Assembly: GCA_963975425.1 (NCBI GenBank)
Contig: CAXBGS010000016.1
Location: 117,783 to 181,782 of the forward strand
Source: CAXBGS01 sp963975425
Lineage (GTDB): Bacteria; Planctomycetota; Planctomycetia; Pirellulales; Pirellulaceae
Direction: 5' to 3'
DNA length: 64,000 nucleotides
Below are positions 1 to 9,475 of this stretch, one piece after another. The notes under the pieces were generated by a model. That model made no database searches. It was given only the letters and a program-made list of their open reading frames with translations, and was not told where the DNA came from. The translations under genes were made by a program, and so were the position numbers. The first letter of the stretch is position 1. Every line of letters begins with the position of its first letter.

Positions 1-1174
1 TTCGGGCAGAAAGCTGAAATCCCTGACCTGTTCGCCAGTACAGAACGTCATGGGGATGGCCGGATGATTCTCCTGCGAGGAATGGAACCAAGTCCACGGA
101 ATCGAGAGAGTCATCGATGTCGCTGACGCCCGCAGCACCGCACGCGGTCGCGAATACATCGAACGTCATCACGCCGGGCTTGTACTCGGTTCCGGCTGGC
201 ACTTTACCGGGCCAGGAAACGACATAGGGCACGTGAATGCCGCCTTCCAACAGTGTGCCTTTCATTCCGCTGAACGGTTCGTTGCTGGCCGCATTGACTG
301 GAGTGATACCTCCGTTGTCGCTAAAGAAAAACACGAGCGTCTGATCGGTTTCGCCTTGTTCGGCAATCGCTGCGCGAACGCGCCCGATGCCGTCGTCAAG
401 CGCCGTGACCATCGCCGCATAAGTCCTTCGCTTCTTATCAGAGATATCGGGCACTCGGTCGAGCCACGACTGCGTCGCCTGCATCGGCGTGTGCGGCGCG
501 TTGTAGGCCAAGTACATAAAGTACGGTTTATCACGTGGCCGCTGAATAAACGCTACCGCTTCGTCGGTCAACAGATCGGTCAAGTAATCGTTGCGACTGG
601 TAGGCAGAGGAGCACGTGATTCGATCGTGTCGTTGTCTCCCAGCGACAACCACTGACAATCGGTTTTGAAATAGCTACGTGAACCTTCTAAGAATCCAAA
701 GTAGGAATCAAATCCGCGGCGAACCGGATGATGATGCTTGCCCTCGCCGAGATGCCACTTGCCGATTCCAACCGTCTCGTAACCGGCGGTGGCAAGTCGA
801 TCCGCCAACGTCGTTTCGCTGGCGGGCAGACCGTTGACGACGTCGCCTTTGGCAGGGTTGCCCTCGAACCCAAAACGATGCTGGTATCGCCCTGTCATCA
901 ACCCTGCGCGTGTCGGCGCGCAATACGGATGCGAAGCGTATCCGTTGCGGCAAATCACGCCGTCGCCAGCGAGCCGATCTATGTTTGGCGTCGAAAAGTC
1001 ATCAAGCCCGTTGAATCCGACATCGTGATACCCCAAATCGTCGGCAACAATCACCAAGACATTTGGCCGCTCATTTGCCACAGTGTCGATCGGGAAGCTG
1101 GCGAGTGCCACGCAGACGCAACAAACCACCCATGGTGTGTTGCGCAAACGCTGTTTAAAGAATCGATCAATCAT
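1..1174 (-). CDS. Secreted sulfatase, 3' end outside window
   Basis: This is an S1-type (formylglycine-dependent) sulfatase, predicted to hydrolyse sulfate esters of polysaccharides in the periplasm or outside the cell. The ATG at 1174 begins a basic N-terminus and a hydrophobic stretch, followed by ERPNVLVIVADDLG, the first metal-binding strand of the family. The modification motif C-A-P-T-R has its Cys at about residue 85, followed by A-G-L-M-T-G-R-Y. Later GIGKWHLG and FFSDNGG motifs agree with the family. The reading frame runs off the left edge of the window after about 391 residues, so the C-terminal part is unseen. The substrate cannot be told from the sequence. The class assignment is firm and the exact start is fairly sure. 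Confidence 0.93.
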   Translation of the reverse strand, partial: MIDRFFKQRLRNTPWVVCCVCVALASFPIDTVANERPNVLVIVADDLGYHDVGFNGLDDFSTPNIDRLAGDGVICRNGYASHPYCAPTRAGLMTGRYQHRFGFEGNPAKGDVVNGLPASETTLADRLATAGYETVGIGKWHLGEGKHHHPVRRGFDSYFGFLEGSRSYFKTDCQWLSLGDNDTIESRAPLPTSRNDYLTDLLTDEAVAFIQRPRDKPYFMYLAYNAPHTPMQATQSWLDRVPDISDKKRRTYAAMVTALDDGIGRVRAAIAEQGETDQTLVFFFSDNGGITPVNAASNEPFSGMKGTLLEGGIHVPYVVSWPGKVPAGTEYKPGVMTFDVFATACGAAGVSDIDDSLDSVDLVPFLAGESSGHPHDVLYWRTGQGFQLSAR

Positions 1175-1325
1175 GGGTCTCTCGTCATTCATTTGGTTCA
1201 TGAGTCACAGTCTCGTCATCGTTGCGACGCGTAAGCGGCACGGCACGTCGCGCCGCCGCAGACCTGATGGCCCACGGCTCACCGTCATTCGGCGTGAAGG
1301 CAATTCAGAGGCAGTATTTCGTTTA

Positions 1326-2525
1326 TCAGTTTTTCAGTTTCAAACCAAAACCCGGTTCGGACGACACCTGCAGATTGCCGTCTTGTATTTTGTTTTCTCC
1401 AAAATCAATATCCGCATCACTCATGGTCACCCCTTCGATCGTGGGCACACCGCCGAACGCGGCCGCCAAGTGAGCGATGTAAAACGTCTTCAATCCGCAT
1501 CCCCAAGCGTGTGGTGACGCCAGGGTATTTTCCGAGATCAAGCGAGGCAGCATCGTTCGCCACCCAGTAAAGCCAACGGACATGACGTCTTCCAGGCGTA
1601 CGTCCAGCACACCGTCACTTTGCAATTGATCGAGCACGGCGGCATCAGGTTTCGCTTCGCCATCAGCAAGGTAGGTGCTACCGAAGCCATTGGCATCCAT
1701 CCATGTATTGAGCCGCCGATATTCATCGACACTTTCATGGAAGGGTTCTTCCACCCAAAACAGCGGAACGCCTTTGACGCCGGATAGAAATTCGATGCAG
1801 TCGTCGACGCTATATCCGTTGTTCGCGTCGACCAAGATATCGCAATTGGGAAAACGTTGATGGATCGCTTGCACCGCGTCGATGTCCCGCTGCAACCCTT
1901 TCGCGGCGGGTTTCATCCATCGATGGCCGCGACCAATTTTCAATTTAAACTGGCGATACCCGTAATCGTAATCCCACTGACATTCTTCGATCAGTTTATC
2001 GATACCAGCGGGCGCGCCGGCGGGGTCAAGGTCATCGAAATAGATCATCCCCGAGTAGATTCGTGTGACAAAGGGTTGGTCGCGGCCATCGGTGGCGATC
2101 ATTTTCCAAACCGGCATCTCTAGAATCTTGCCGGCCAAGTCGTGAAGCGCCAATTCCAATGACGTCAGGTGAGGTGCCGCAATCGAATCCGAGGGCGAGA
2201 ACAATTCGGACACGGTCTTGCCCGTTACTCGATCTTTCACCGCATCGATCGCTTGCTTGGTCCCGCGAACTTGTCCCCAGCCGCGGACGCCTTGATCCGT
2301 AGTCAGGACAACAATGGGCTTTTTGGAATATTGGCCGTGCTTGTCTTTGACGGCGTTACGTCCGACAGGGCGGGGCCAACTGGTGTCGACCCAGCGGGTC
2401 GTAACACTCTTGATCCGATGGTCCGAAAGAGGCTCGGCCAAATCATCAGTCGCCGTCGAGCGTTTGACAACGGCAGCAGAGGCCGCAACCGCCGATACCG
2501 ACCTTAGAAATTCGCGTCGTTTCAT
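1326..2525 (-). CDS. Enolase-superfamily (mandelate racemase/muconate lactonizing-like) enzyme
   Basis: This is a 399-residue member of the COG4948 enolase superfamily, a group that abstracts a proton alpha to a carboxylate in sugar-acid dehydratases, racemases and cycloisomerases. I chose the ATG at 2525 because it starts MKRREFLRSVSAVAASAAV, a twin-arginine-like leader, and follows AGAAG; an upstream in-frame start at 2612 only adds a non-conserved tail. Visible motifs are KLKIG (the K-x-K catalytic pair), DANNGYS (first metal ligand), WVEEPF (second ligand), LADGE (third) and a late SPHAWGCGL. An exported enzyme of this family is unusual outside planctomycetes. Together with the divergent sulfatase it could act on an acidic sugar, but that is inference. 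The substrate is unknown. Confidence 0.85.
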   Translation of the reverse strand: MKRREFLRSVSAVAASAAVVKRSTATDDLAEPLSDHRIKSVTTRWVDTSWPRPVGRNAVKDKHGQYSKKPIVVLTTDQGVRGWGQVRGTKQAIDAVKDRVTGKTVSELFSPSDSIAAPHLTSLELALHDLAGKILEMPVWKMIATDGRDQPFVTRIYSGMIYFDDLDPAGAPAGIDKLIEECQWDYDYGYRQFKLKIGRGHRWMKPAAKGLQRDIDAVQAIHQRFPNCDILVDANNGYSVDDCIEFLSGVKGVPLFWVEEPFHESVDEYRRLNTWMDANGFGSTYLADGEAKPDAAVLDQLQSDGVLDVRLEDVMSVGFTGWRTMLPRLISENTLASPHAWGCGLKTFYIAHLAAAFGGVPTIEGVTMSDADIDFGENKIQDGNLQVSSEPGFGLKLKN

Positions 2526-2625
2526 TTTATTTCGCTTCTCTGTGTTCGCTGTGTCTGTGATCAGGTCCGTCGGGGATGGTGCAAGAAGGACCACGGCGCC
2601 GGATATCGCCAAGCCGAAATATTAT

Positions 2626-2655
2626 GGCAAGCCGCATCTTGGCGAGCCGCAATCG
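2626..2655. repeat. Tandem repeat, 2 x 15 bp
   Basis: Two imperfect 15-bp copies sharing GGC[A/G]AGCCGCA lie in the divergent gap 2526-2868, between the enolase-superfamily gene and the FHA-GAF phosphatase. A weaker third copy may precede them. No other feature is visible in this roughly 340-base gap, which must hold both divergent promoters. Confidence 0.5.
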
Positions 2656-2868
2656 ACGATGTTCAGGATGAAAGATTAGGACCGGATCGATTGGGACTGA
2701 ATACAGTTCGCGTGATCGCTGGATTTCTTTAAGGGTAACCCCAAGCTCAGCGGTCGGGATGCTTGAGGGGTGGCAAGCTATTTTAGCGAGACTTTCGCGA
2801 CATTGTTGGTTTCGCGGCAGCGACTTACAATCGTGACGATTGATTCCGTTTTTCTCTCTGGTTTTGCC

Positions 2869-4623
2869 ATGGCTTATCTGTCCAGCACCTCAAGCGCCGT
2901 AAGCAAGAGTCATTTCGAGCTGAACGATGACGAGACAACGATGGGGCGACACCCTGACTGCGACCTCGTTCTCGACGCCGGGGCAGTGAGCCGCTATCAC
3001 GCCCGAATCGTCCGCCGGAATGATGAGTTTGTCGTCGAGGACTCGGGCAGCCGCAACGGAACGTTCCTGAACGGCCAGCTGCTCAACCGCCCAGAGAAAC
3101 TGCGTGAAGGCGATCGAATCCGGATCAGTGACGTGGACATCGTTTTTCACCACGACGCGGTTCCCGCCTTTGCCGGCGGCGGCAGCAGCGCCGAGATGAC
3201 ATTCGACGGATCGAATTTTGGCATCCTGATGGTCGACGACCACGGTTCCGATTCGACGCTTGACCCAAAGGTCGAGTATCGTCGCAGCGCCGACGGCTTG
3301 AAGATGACCGCGACGCCCGAAGCGAAGCTTGAAGCGTTGATGCGGATCAACACCAACCTAAGCAACGCGCTGGCACTGGACGAAGTGCTGCCGAACGTGT
3401 TGAACAGCCTGTTCGATATCTTTCCCGCCGCTGACCGAGGGTTCGTGGTGATGCAGGACGCCGAGGGGCAACTGACACCGCGCTGGGTCAAGACACGGCA
3501 AGCCGTCGATTCCACCGAGACCGTGCGCATCAGCCGCACGATCATTCGCCAAGTGATGGACAGCGGTGAAGCGATCCTGTCGCTCGATGCGTCCGAGGAC
3601 AGCCGTTTTGACAGCAGCGAGTCGATCGCCGATTTCTCGATTCGATCGATGGTCTGCGCCCCACTCTGTGACGGCGAAGGCAAGGCGTTTGGCGCCTTGC
3701 AAATTGATTCAACACAAGGCCGAGGCCAATTCCGTGACGACGATGTCGACCTGCTTACCGGCGTGGCCACGCAAGCCGGCATCGTCATCAACAATGCTAG
3801 GATGCACGAACAAGCACTGGTGCAGCGGGAGGTCGAACAAGACTTAAAGTTGGCCACCGATGTCCAGAAAGCCTTCCTTCCGCAAACGCAGCCCGATGCC
3901 GTCGGATTCGACGTTTGCAGCTTTTACCAAGCCGCCAATCATATCGGCGGAGACTACTTTGATTATATCCACTTGGCCGATGGCCGAGTCGGTGTGATCG
4001 TTGCCGACGTGGTTGGCCACGGAGTGGCCGCAGCCATGTTCATGGCAAAGCTGTCCGCGGAAACTCGATTCTGCTTGGCGAGCATTCCTGATCTGGCCCA
4101 AGCCGTCGAGAAACTAAATGACCGTATGAGCGGGTTGCATGTCGACCGCTTTGTCACACTGGTGATGATGGTGATCGACCCGAAACGTGATACCGTTTCG
4201 ATCGTTAACGCAGGCCACATGCCGCCGATCGTGCGCAGCGGTAAGGACGGATCGATCAGCGAACCGGGTGGCGACGAATCAGGATTGCCGATTGCGATCG
4301 ACACGGGCATGGAGTACGAGTCGGTGGACATCCCGTTTCACACCGGCGACATCGCGGTGCTTTACACCGATGGGATCAACGAAGCGATGAACGCCGCGGA
4401 CGAAGAATTCGGCATGGAACGTGTGCGAGAATTAACCGCGGCAGGAGGCGACGCGAATGATGTCACCGACCGAATCGTATCCGCGGTCCGCAAGCACATC
4501 GGTTCGGCACCGCCCTTTGACGACATGTGCTTGGTCGTAATCCAAAGAACAAGCAGCCCTGAAACCACAGTTTCGTCCACCACCGAAACGGTCGGCCAAG
4601 ACGTGATCGAGACGATGCTGTGA
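2869..4623 (+). CDS. FHA-GAF-SpoIIE (PP2C-type) serine phosphatase
   Basis: This is a 584-residue cytoplasmic signalling protein with three domains. An N-terminal FHA domain (about 15-95; GRHPDC, SRYHAR and SRNGTFLNG) binds phosphothreonine peptides. A GAF domain (about 145-305) follows. A SpoIIE/RsbU-type phosphatase domain (about 340-545) has its metal-binding Asp residues in GGDYFDY, VADVVGHG and YTDGINEA. Proteins of this type usually dephosphorylate anti-anti-sigma factors in partner-switching cascades; the partner is not in this window. I chose the ATG at 2869 because the FHA domain follows at once; a GTG at 2770 would add 33 unlikely residues. Its stop overlaps the next gene by four bases (GTGA), so the two are probably translationally coupled. 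Confidence 0.9.
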   Translation: MAYLSSTSSAVSKSHFELNDDETTMGRHPDCDLVLDAGAVSRYHARIVRRNDEFVVEDSGSRNGTFLNGQLLNRPEKLREGDRIRISDVDIVFHHDAVPAFAGGGSSAEMTFDGSNFGILMVDDHGSDSTLDPKVEYRRSADGLKMTATPEAKLEALMRINTNLSNALALDEVLPNVLNSLFDIFPAADRGFVVMQDAEGQLTPRWVKTRQAVDSTETVRISRTIIRQVMDSGEAILSLDASEDSRFDSSESIADFSIRSMVCAPLCDGEGKAFGALQIDSTQGRGQFRDDDVDLLTGVATQAGIVINNARMHEQALVQREVEQDLKLATDVQKAFLPQTQPDAVGFDVCSFYQAANHIGGDYFDYIHLADGRVGVIVADVVGHGVAAAMFMAKLSAETRFCLASIPDLAQAVEKLNDRMSGLHVDRFVTLVMMVIDPKRDTVSIVNAGHMPPIVRSGKDGSISEPGGDESGLPIAIDTGMEYESVDIPFHTGDIAVLYTDGINEAMNAADEEFGMERVRELTAAGGDANDVTDRIVSAVRKHIGSAPPFDDMCLVVIQRTSSPETTVSSTTETVGQDVIETML

Positions 4624-4889
4624 TTCGCTATCTCGCCCGGTTTTCTGGCCATGTTCAAGGTGTCGGGTTTCGCGCCACTTGCGTCGCCGAAGCCAGAGAC
4701 CTGAATGTTCATGGCACCGTTCGCAACGAACCCGACGGCTCGGTCTTGCTTGACGTCGATGGACCGGCTGGCGATCTGAAAGAACTCATCCGCCGCATCG
4801 AAGTCGCCATGAAAGGCAACATCGATGCTGTGGTGATCGATCAATCAGAATCGAAACAACGCAGCGGGGGGCTGCGTATTTCGTTTTAG
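4620..4889 (+). CDS. acyP: Acylphosphatase
   Basis: This 89-residue protein matches the small acylphosphatase family, which hydrolyses the carboxyl-phosphate bond of acyl phosphates in the cytosol. The signature GHVQGVGFR supplies the catalytic Arg18, and GTVRNEPDGSV supplies the catalytic Asn36. The length is normal for the family. The start is a GTG that shares four bases (GTGA) with the stop of the FHA-GAF phosphatase upstream, which suggests coupled translation. The pairing with a regulatory phosphatase is curious, but a functional link is inference only. It is convergent with the DUF1080 gene. Confidence 0.93.
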   Translation: MIRYLARFSGHVQGVGFRATCVAEARDLNVHGTVRNEPDGSVLLDVDGPAGDLKELIRRIEVAMKGNIDAVVIDQSESKQRSGGLRISF

Positions 4890-4904
4890 TCCTCGCTGCA
4901 CCGC

Positions 4905-5654
4905 TTAGGGTTCAAGCGATTTGATCCAGATATTGCGAAACTGGACCAAACTGGATGCGGGTTTCAGATTGCCGTCTTTATCCGGCCCCCCGTGGTGCTG
5001 CAGCACAATGGGCCCTCGCTCGGGAATACCGTCCAGCAGCGCCTTTTCAAGGATCAAGTGGTCGTTTAGCAGCACCGTCACCCGGTCGCCGATCATCACG
5101 ATCAGGAACGAGTTCCATTCGCCCACGGGATTATCAGCGTTGAGACGGGGCGTCAAAGCCGCTTTGACTTCCGGCGGTGTCGCCTTGTTGTTGCGATAGC
5201 CATACACCTCACCCGAACCGGTCGGCCAACACCAGATATTCAACTGGGCTTTGGAGTGACCTCGCATGTAGATGCCAGAGTCTGCGTTGGGCCGGCGGAC
5301 CGTGATCTTGTTTCCATCGGTGCCCGTTAGATACGTGCCGTCGCTAAGCACAATCGGCATGTCGTAATAGCCGCTGGTTTCCTTGATTCGCCAATCGATC
5401 TTGAGGATATAGTCGCCGTACTCTTTCTCAGTCCTGAGGTTTCGATCACCCGTCGCCTCGCTGCGCGCATCATAGTCGATCACGCCGTCGACGACTTTCC
5501 AGTGCCCGTTGTCACCCTCGGGGACCACCCAACCCGACAAATCACTGCCGTTAAAGAGCGACTCAAAACCATCCTCCTGCTCGAACTGTGCCGATGCCTG
5601 CGAAACAAACGCGAACACGACAGCGCAGACAAGAACGGACCGGTACAAAATCAT
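4905..5654 (-). CDS. Exported DUF1080 (3-keto-disaccharide hydrolase-like) protein
   Basis: A 249-residue protein with a clear signal peptide (MILYRSVLVCAVVFAFVSQASA, cleavage near residue 22). A single DUF1080 beta-sandwich domain follows, recognised from FESLFNGSDLSGWVV, HWKVVDGVIDYD, DYILKIDWRI, DSGIYMRG, GEWNSFLIVMIGDRVTVLLND and a C-terminal VQFRNIWIK. The family resembles concanavalin-like glycosidase folds; some members hydrolyse 3-keto-glycosides, and the family is greatly expanded in planctomycetes. It probably acts on carbohydrates in the periplasm; the substrate is unknown. It stands between the M13 peptidase gene (same strand, upstream) and the convergent acylphosphatase gene. Confidence 0.88.
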   Translation of the reverse strand: MILYRSVLVCAVVFAFVSQASAQFEQEDGFESLFNGSDLSGWVVPEGDNGHWKVVDGVIDYDARSEATGDRNLRTEKEYGDYILKIDWRIKETSGYYDMPIVLSDGTYLTGTDGNKITVRRPNADSGIYMRGHSKAQLNIWCWPTGSGEVYGYRNNKATPPEVKAALTPRLNADNPVGEWNSFLIVMIGDRVTVLLNDHLILEKALLDGIPERGPIVLQHHGGPDKDGNLKPASSLVQFRNIWIKSLEP

Positions 5655-5701
5655 CGGATCACCTTTGGCGATTGGTTAACGGGCATTGAAATAACGTGAG
5701 C

Positions 5702-5756
5702 GACGACCATCAAAGCGGCACGATACAGGACCGTTGCCGCGGCAACGATGGTCGTC
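5702..5756. other. Nested inverted repeat between two minus-strand genes
   Basis: Ten bases at 5702-5711 (GACGACCATC) are exactly complementary to 5747-5756. Inside lies a perfect 16-base palindrome at 5732-5747 (CGTTGCCG/CGGCAACG). The element sits in the 115-bp gap after the stop of the M13 peptidase gene and before the DUF1080 start, so it could stop or process the minus-strand transcript. No clear T-run follows, so a simple intrinsic terminator is not shown. Confidence 0.4.
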
Positions 5757-5769
5757 AATCGCAAGGATC

Positions 5770-7818
5770 CTACCAGATCCGAACACGGTCTTCCGGCGCC
5801 AGATAAAGAGGTGCATCTTTGTCGACGTCGAAAGCCTGGTACCACGCATCCATGTTTCGGACGATTCCGTTGACGCGATATTCACTGGGACTGTGCGGGT
5901 CGGTGATCAGGCGTTTCAGCAATTCGGGCCGACGATAAAGCCGTCGCCAGACCTGTGACCATCCGAGAAAGAATCGTTGATCACCGGTTAGTCCATCGAT
6001 CACCGGGGCTTGTTTTCCCTCAAGCGAAAGACGGTATGCCTCGTAAGCAACGCTCAGCCCGCCCAAGTCACCAATATTTTCGCCCAACGTCAGTTCACCG
6101 TTCACAAAGTTGCCTTCGATCGGTTCAAACGCCGAGTATTGGTCGACCAAACCTTGCGCACGTTTTTCGAACTCCGCACGGTCCGTCTCAGTCCACCACT
6201 TTCGCAAATTCCCGTGACCATCGTACTTACTGCCTTTGTCATCAAACCCGTGGCTTAATTCGTGGCCGATCACGGCGCCGATGCCACCGTAGTTGACGGC
6301 ATCGTCAGCAGCCATGTTAAAGAAAGGCGGTTGAAGAATCGCGGCGGGAAACACGATTTCGTTCATCGTCGGGTTGTAGTAGGCGTTAATCGTTTGAGGC
6401 GTCATGTGCCATTCATTGCGATCGATCGGTCCGCCCAACTTATTCAAGTCGCGTTCATATTCAAATTGCGAAGCCGCGATCACATTGCTGGCCAATGGAC
6501 CGTCGACAATTTTCAGCTTGTCATAATCTTTCCACTCATCGGGGTATCCGATCTTGGTTGTGAAGAGCTCGAGTTTCTCTAACGCTTGTTTCTTCGTCCC
6601 CTTGCCCATCCAGTCACGAGTTTCGATTCGTTGAGCGAACGCTCGCTTGAGGTTTTCGACCAGCTCATTCATTCGTTTCTTCGCGTTGGGCCGGAAGTGC
6701 TTTTCGACATACAGTTGGCCAACGACCTCACCCAACAGACTACCCGTGACATTCACACCTCGCTTCCACAAAGGTTCTTGTTCGGCGATTCCGCGGATGG
6801 CGGTGCGATGAAAATCGAAGTGCCGTCGCTCGATCGATTCACTGAGGCTATCACCGTAGGCGTCAATCAAACGAAACCGCAAATAGGATTTCCATTGATC
6901 TAACGATTTCTCAGCCAACAGCTTTCCTAGCGCAGTTAGATAGCTCGGCTGCCGAACGACAAATTCCGTCTGCTGGTCCAGTCCCGCGACCTGGGCAAAC
7001 GCAGCGGAACGAAAATCGCCCAACATCGCCGCAACTTCGCTGGCGTCTTTTTTGTTGTACGTTTTGTCAGGATCGCGGTTTTCTGTCTTCGTCCAGTGTG
7101 ATTCGGCGATCTTCGTTTCAATATCGACAACCGCTTGGGCCGAGACCTCCGGGTTTGGGTCGCCGACCACCGTCAGCATATCGGTGATGTAAGTCTTTAG
7201 CTGATCGCGCAGTTCGACGTAACGATCTTCGTCTTCCAAGTAATAATCGCGGTCAGGCATCGTCAGTCCGGCCTGAGTGATGTAGACCGTGTAGGCGTCG
7301 CTGTTCTTTGCATCGACACCAACGTAGGCAACCGACGGGCCATACACTCCGTTTCGCACCAGATTCCCCATGGCCTCCGCAAGCGATTTAGCCGAATCGA
7401 TTGCGTTGACTTGATCCAACAGCGGCTTGATCGGATCGATCCCCGCTTCGTTTCGCGTTTCGATGTCCAGCACACTGTTGTACAAATCGCCAACTTTTTG
7501 CGCCGGCGTGCCGAGCGGGGCGTTTGAATCAGCAGCCGCTTCGATCAGATCGCGCACTTGTTCTTGCGTCGAATCGTTCAAGATCGTGAAGATACCGTAG
7601 TCCGATTTGTCGCCTGGAATTTCGGTCGATTCCAGCCACTTTTGGTTGGCGTACTCGTAGAAGTTCTCGCCCGGCGACACTTCCTCGCTAAACAGACTGG
7701 TGTCGATACCGGAAACCTTTTCTGCCGCGGATTCCTGGGCGATTGAGGCAGCAGCGACGGATGCGGCGAAGAGGACGACCTGAAATGGGCGTGCGAAATC
7801 AAAGATTCTTTTTGGCAC
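5770..7818 (-). CDS. M13 family (neprilysin/PepO-like) zinc metallopeptidase
   Basis: A large exported oligopeptidase of the M13 family. It has the zinc motif HELSH (about residues 519-523) inside GAVIGHELSHGFDDKG, the third ligand region GENIGDLGG, the substrate-binding NAYYNPTMNEI and the FPAAILQPPFF motif. The N-terminal domain begins PGENFYEYANQKWL, as is usual. I chose a GTG at 7818: it follows ACGAG, gives a short basic n-region plus a hydrophobic segment ending in SIAQES, and leaves about 682 residues, a normal length. A longer frame to a TTG at 7911 would touch the upstream sulfatase stop but places about 40 odd residues before the signal peptide. It probably degrades peptides outside the cytoplasm. 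Confidence 0.9.
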   Translation of the reverse strand: MPKRIFDFARPFQVVLFAASVAAASIAQESAAEKVSGIDTSLFSEEVSPGENFYEYANQKWLESTEIPGDKSDYGIFTILNDSTQEQVRDLIEAAADSNAPLGTPAQKVGDLYNSVLDIETRNEAGIDPIKPLLDQVNAIDSAKSLAEAMGNLVRNGVYGPSVAYVGVDAKNSDAYTVYITQAGLTMPDRDYYLEDEDRYVELRDQLKTYITDMLTVVGDPNPEVSAQAVVDIETKIAESHWTKTENRDPDKTYNKKDASEVAAMLGDFRSAAFAQVAGLDQQTEFVVRQPSYLTALGKLLAEKSLDQWKSYLRFRLIDAYGDSLSESIERRHFDFHRTAIRGIAEQEPLWKRGVNVTGSLLGEVVGQLYVEKHFRPNAKKRMNELVENLKRAFAQRIETRDWMGKGTKKQALEKLELFTTKIGYPDEWKDYDKLKIVDGPLASNVIAASQFEYERDLNKLGGPIDRNEWHMTPQTINAYYNPTMNEIVFPAAILQPPFFNMAADDAVNYGGIGAVIGHELSHGFDDKGSKYDGHGNLRKWWTETDRAEFEKRAQGLVDQYSAFEPIEGNFVNGELTLGENIGDLGGLSVAYEAYRLSLEGKQAPVIDGLTGDQRFFLGWSQVWRRLYRRPELLKRLITDPHSPSEYRVNGIVRNMDAWYQAFDVDKDAPLYLAPEDRVRIW

Positions 7819-7907
7819 AGCGATTCTCGTGGGGTTAAGAAAATAGAGATGCGATGATGGCTCTGCGAAACATAGCCGCGAATGCATTGCCGTGGTTTGT
7901 GAAAGGA

Positions 7908-9335
7908 TCAACGCGAGTCAGCGGACCAGTCTTTGGTGTGAACACCGCTGCGGATTCGCCATTCGCGAAGCTCCGTCAGCAGGCGTTCTTTCTGATCGCG
8001 CGCCGACGGGACATGCCACAGATTGTCACATTCCTGGGGATCGGACGTTAGATCATACAGTTGGCCATCCGGTTCATCCAAGTAATGAATCAGCTTGTGC
8101 GTCTGATCGCGGACCATCGTCATGAACTCGCAACCGGTCAAGTTGCCGTCCTTGGATTGTTCGCAGTACACAAAGTCACGTCCAGCGAAGGTGGCTTCCG
8201 GATCCAGTGCGTCGGCCAGCGAGCGCGCCTCCCAATCGGCAGGCACATCAACACCAGCCCACTGCAGAATCGTCGGCCCCAAATCCATTTGCTGCACAAG
8301 CGCGTCGACGCTGCGTGATTTCCCGAATCGGCCCGGCGCCCAAACGATCATGGGAACGCGGGTGATCTGATCGAACATCGTCCATTTTTGGCTTTGGCCG
8401 TGATCGGTCAAACAATCGCCATGGTCGCTTGTAAAAATGATGATCGAGTCGTCCAGGTAACCATTTCGCTCGAGCGACTGGATGATTTCGCCGACCTTTT
8501 CATCGATCATCGTCACGTTCGCCAAGTAATACGCACGTTGTCGATGACGCTGCTGATGCGTCGGATTCAGATCCATCAAAATCGAATCGTGGTCAACCTG
8601 GCTATTGTGGATGCGCAGTTCTTTCAGTGCCGGTGGCTGTGCGTCCAGCTCTGCTTGGGTGACCGGCAACAATGGCAAGTCTTTGGCCAAGTAGGGTTCC
8701 GCATAGCGGGGCACCGGATCGTACGGCGGGTGCGGTCCCGGGAATCCGATTTGCAGAAACAGCGGATCTTTCTTGGGCGTTGAATCGATCCACCAACGGG
8801 CCATGTCACCAACGAAGACATCCGGATGAGTGTCCTCGGGCAATTCCCAGTCGAATGCCCCCAAGGCCGATCGATAGTCATCTCGCTGACGATACATCTC
8901 GCGCTGCTGTTTGACCAAGCCGCGAAACCGCAGGGCCTTGTCCCATTCGTCAAAGAAGTAGCGGCCCTCAAGGTATCGATCTTTGTTTTCGACGACGAAC
9001 CGTTCGTGAAACCCAAGCTCGGTCAGAAACGGCCAAGTGTGCATCTTGCCAATATTGGTGCAGTAGTACCCGGCTTGGTTCAACCGTTCGATCCAGCTGC
9101 GTCGCCATTGGTCAGCGTTCTTGAGAATGCCGGTCGTGTGAGGGAAATAGCCCTTGAATAGGCTGGCCCGTGCCGCGGCACACGAGGCGGCGGTCACATG
9201 GCACTGAGAAAACGAAACACCTTCCCGGACAAGGCGATCCAGGTTGGGAGTATCCAAATGCGGAAAACCCAACGCCGCAATGGTGTCATAGCGCTGTTGG
9301 TCGGTGATGATGAAAATGATGTTGGGCTGTTTCAC
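7908..9335 (-). CDS. Sulfatase-family hydrolase without signal peptide (C-A-A-A-R motif)
   Basis: A 475-residue alkaline-phosphatase-superfamily sulfatase beginning directly with MKQPNIIFIITDQQRYD, so it is probably cytoplasmic. The modification site reads C-A-A-A-R (Cys52), with Ala in place of the usual Pro of C-x-P-x-R. Later motifs are GKMHTWPF, FTSDHGD and YCEQSKDGN. Length and lack of leader recall choline-sulfatase and phosphonate monoester hydrolase-like members more than the secreted polysaccharide sulfatases. Cys is still present, so formylglycine formation is possible, since some bacterial FGE substrates accept Ala at this position. The substrate is unknown. It lies upstream of the M13 peptidase gene on the same strand with about 90 bp to that gene's likely start. 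Confidence 0.88.
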   Translation of the reverse strand: MKQPNIIFIITDQQRYDTIAALGFPHLDTPNLDRLVREGVSFSQCHVTAASCAAARASLFKGYFPHTTGILKNADQWRRSWIERLNQAGYYCTNIGKMHTWPFLTELGFHERFVVENKDRYLEGRYFFDEWDKALRFRGLVKQQREMYRQRDDYRSALGAFDWELPEDTHPDVFVGDMARWWIDSTPKKDPLFLQIGFPGPHPPYDPVPRYAEPYLAKDLPLLPVTQAELDAQPPALKELRIHNSQVDHDSILMDLNPTHQQRHRQRAYYLANVTMIDEKVGEIIQSLERNGYLDDSIIIFTSDHGDCLTDHGQSQKWTMFDQITRVPMIVWAPGRFGKSRSVDALVQQMDLGPTILQWAGVDVPADWEARSLADALDPEATFAGRDFVYCEQSKDGNLTGCEFMTMVRDQTHKLIHYLDEPDGQLYDLTSDPQECDNLWHVPSARDQKERLLTELREWRIRSGVHTKDWSADSR

Positions 9336-9475
9336 GGTATTTTTTGTTTCACGCGGATCAATTTCGACGCGTTGATGCGAGAGAAAGGGGCGGGGTGGTT
9401 TGCTGCAGATCGGCGGTAATCGCCGTGGATCCTAGTTGTGGACTTCAATCGATTGCATCGTCAGATGCACCGCTG

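Noticed and set aside
7819..7911. TTG start at 7911 for the M13 peptidase, touching the sulfatase stop
   Set aside because: The signal peptide only fits after a GTG at 7818; the longer form adds about 30 residues before it.
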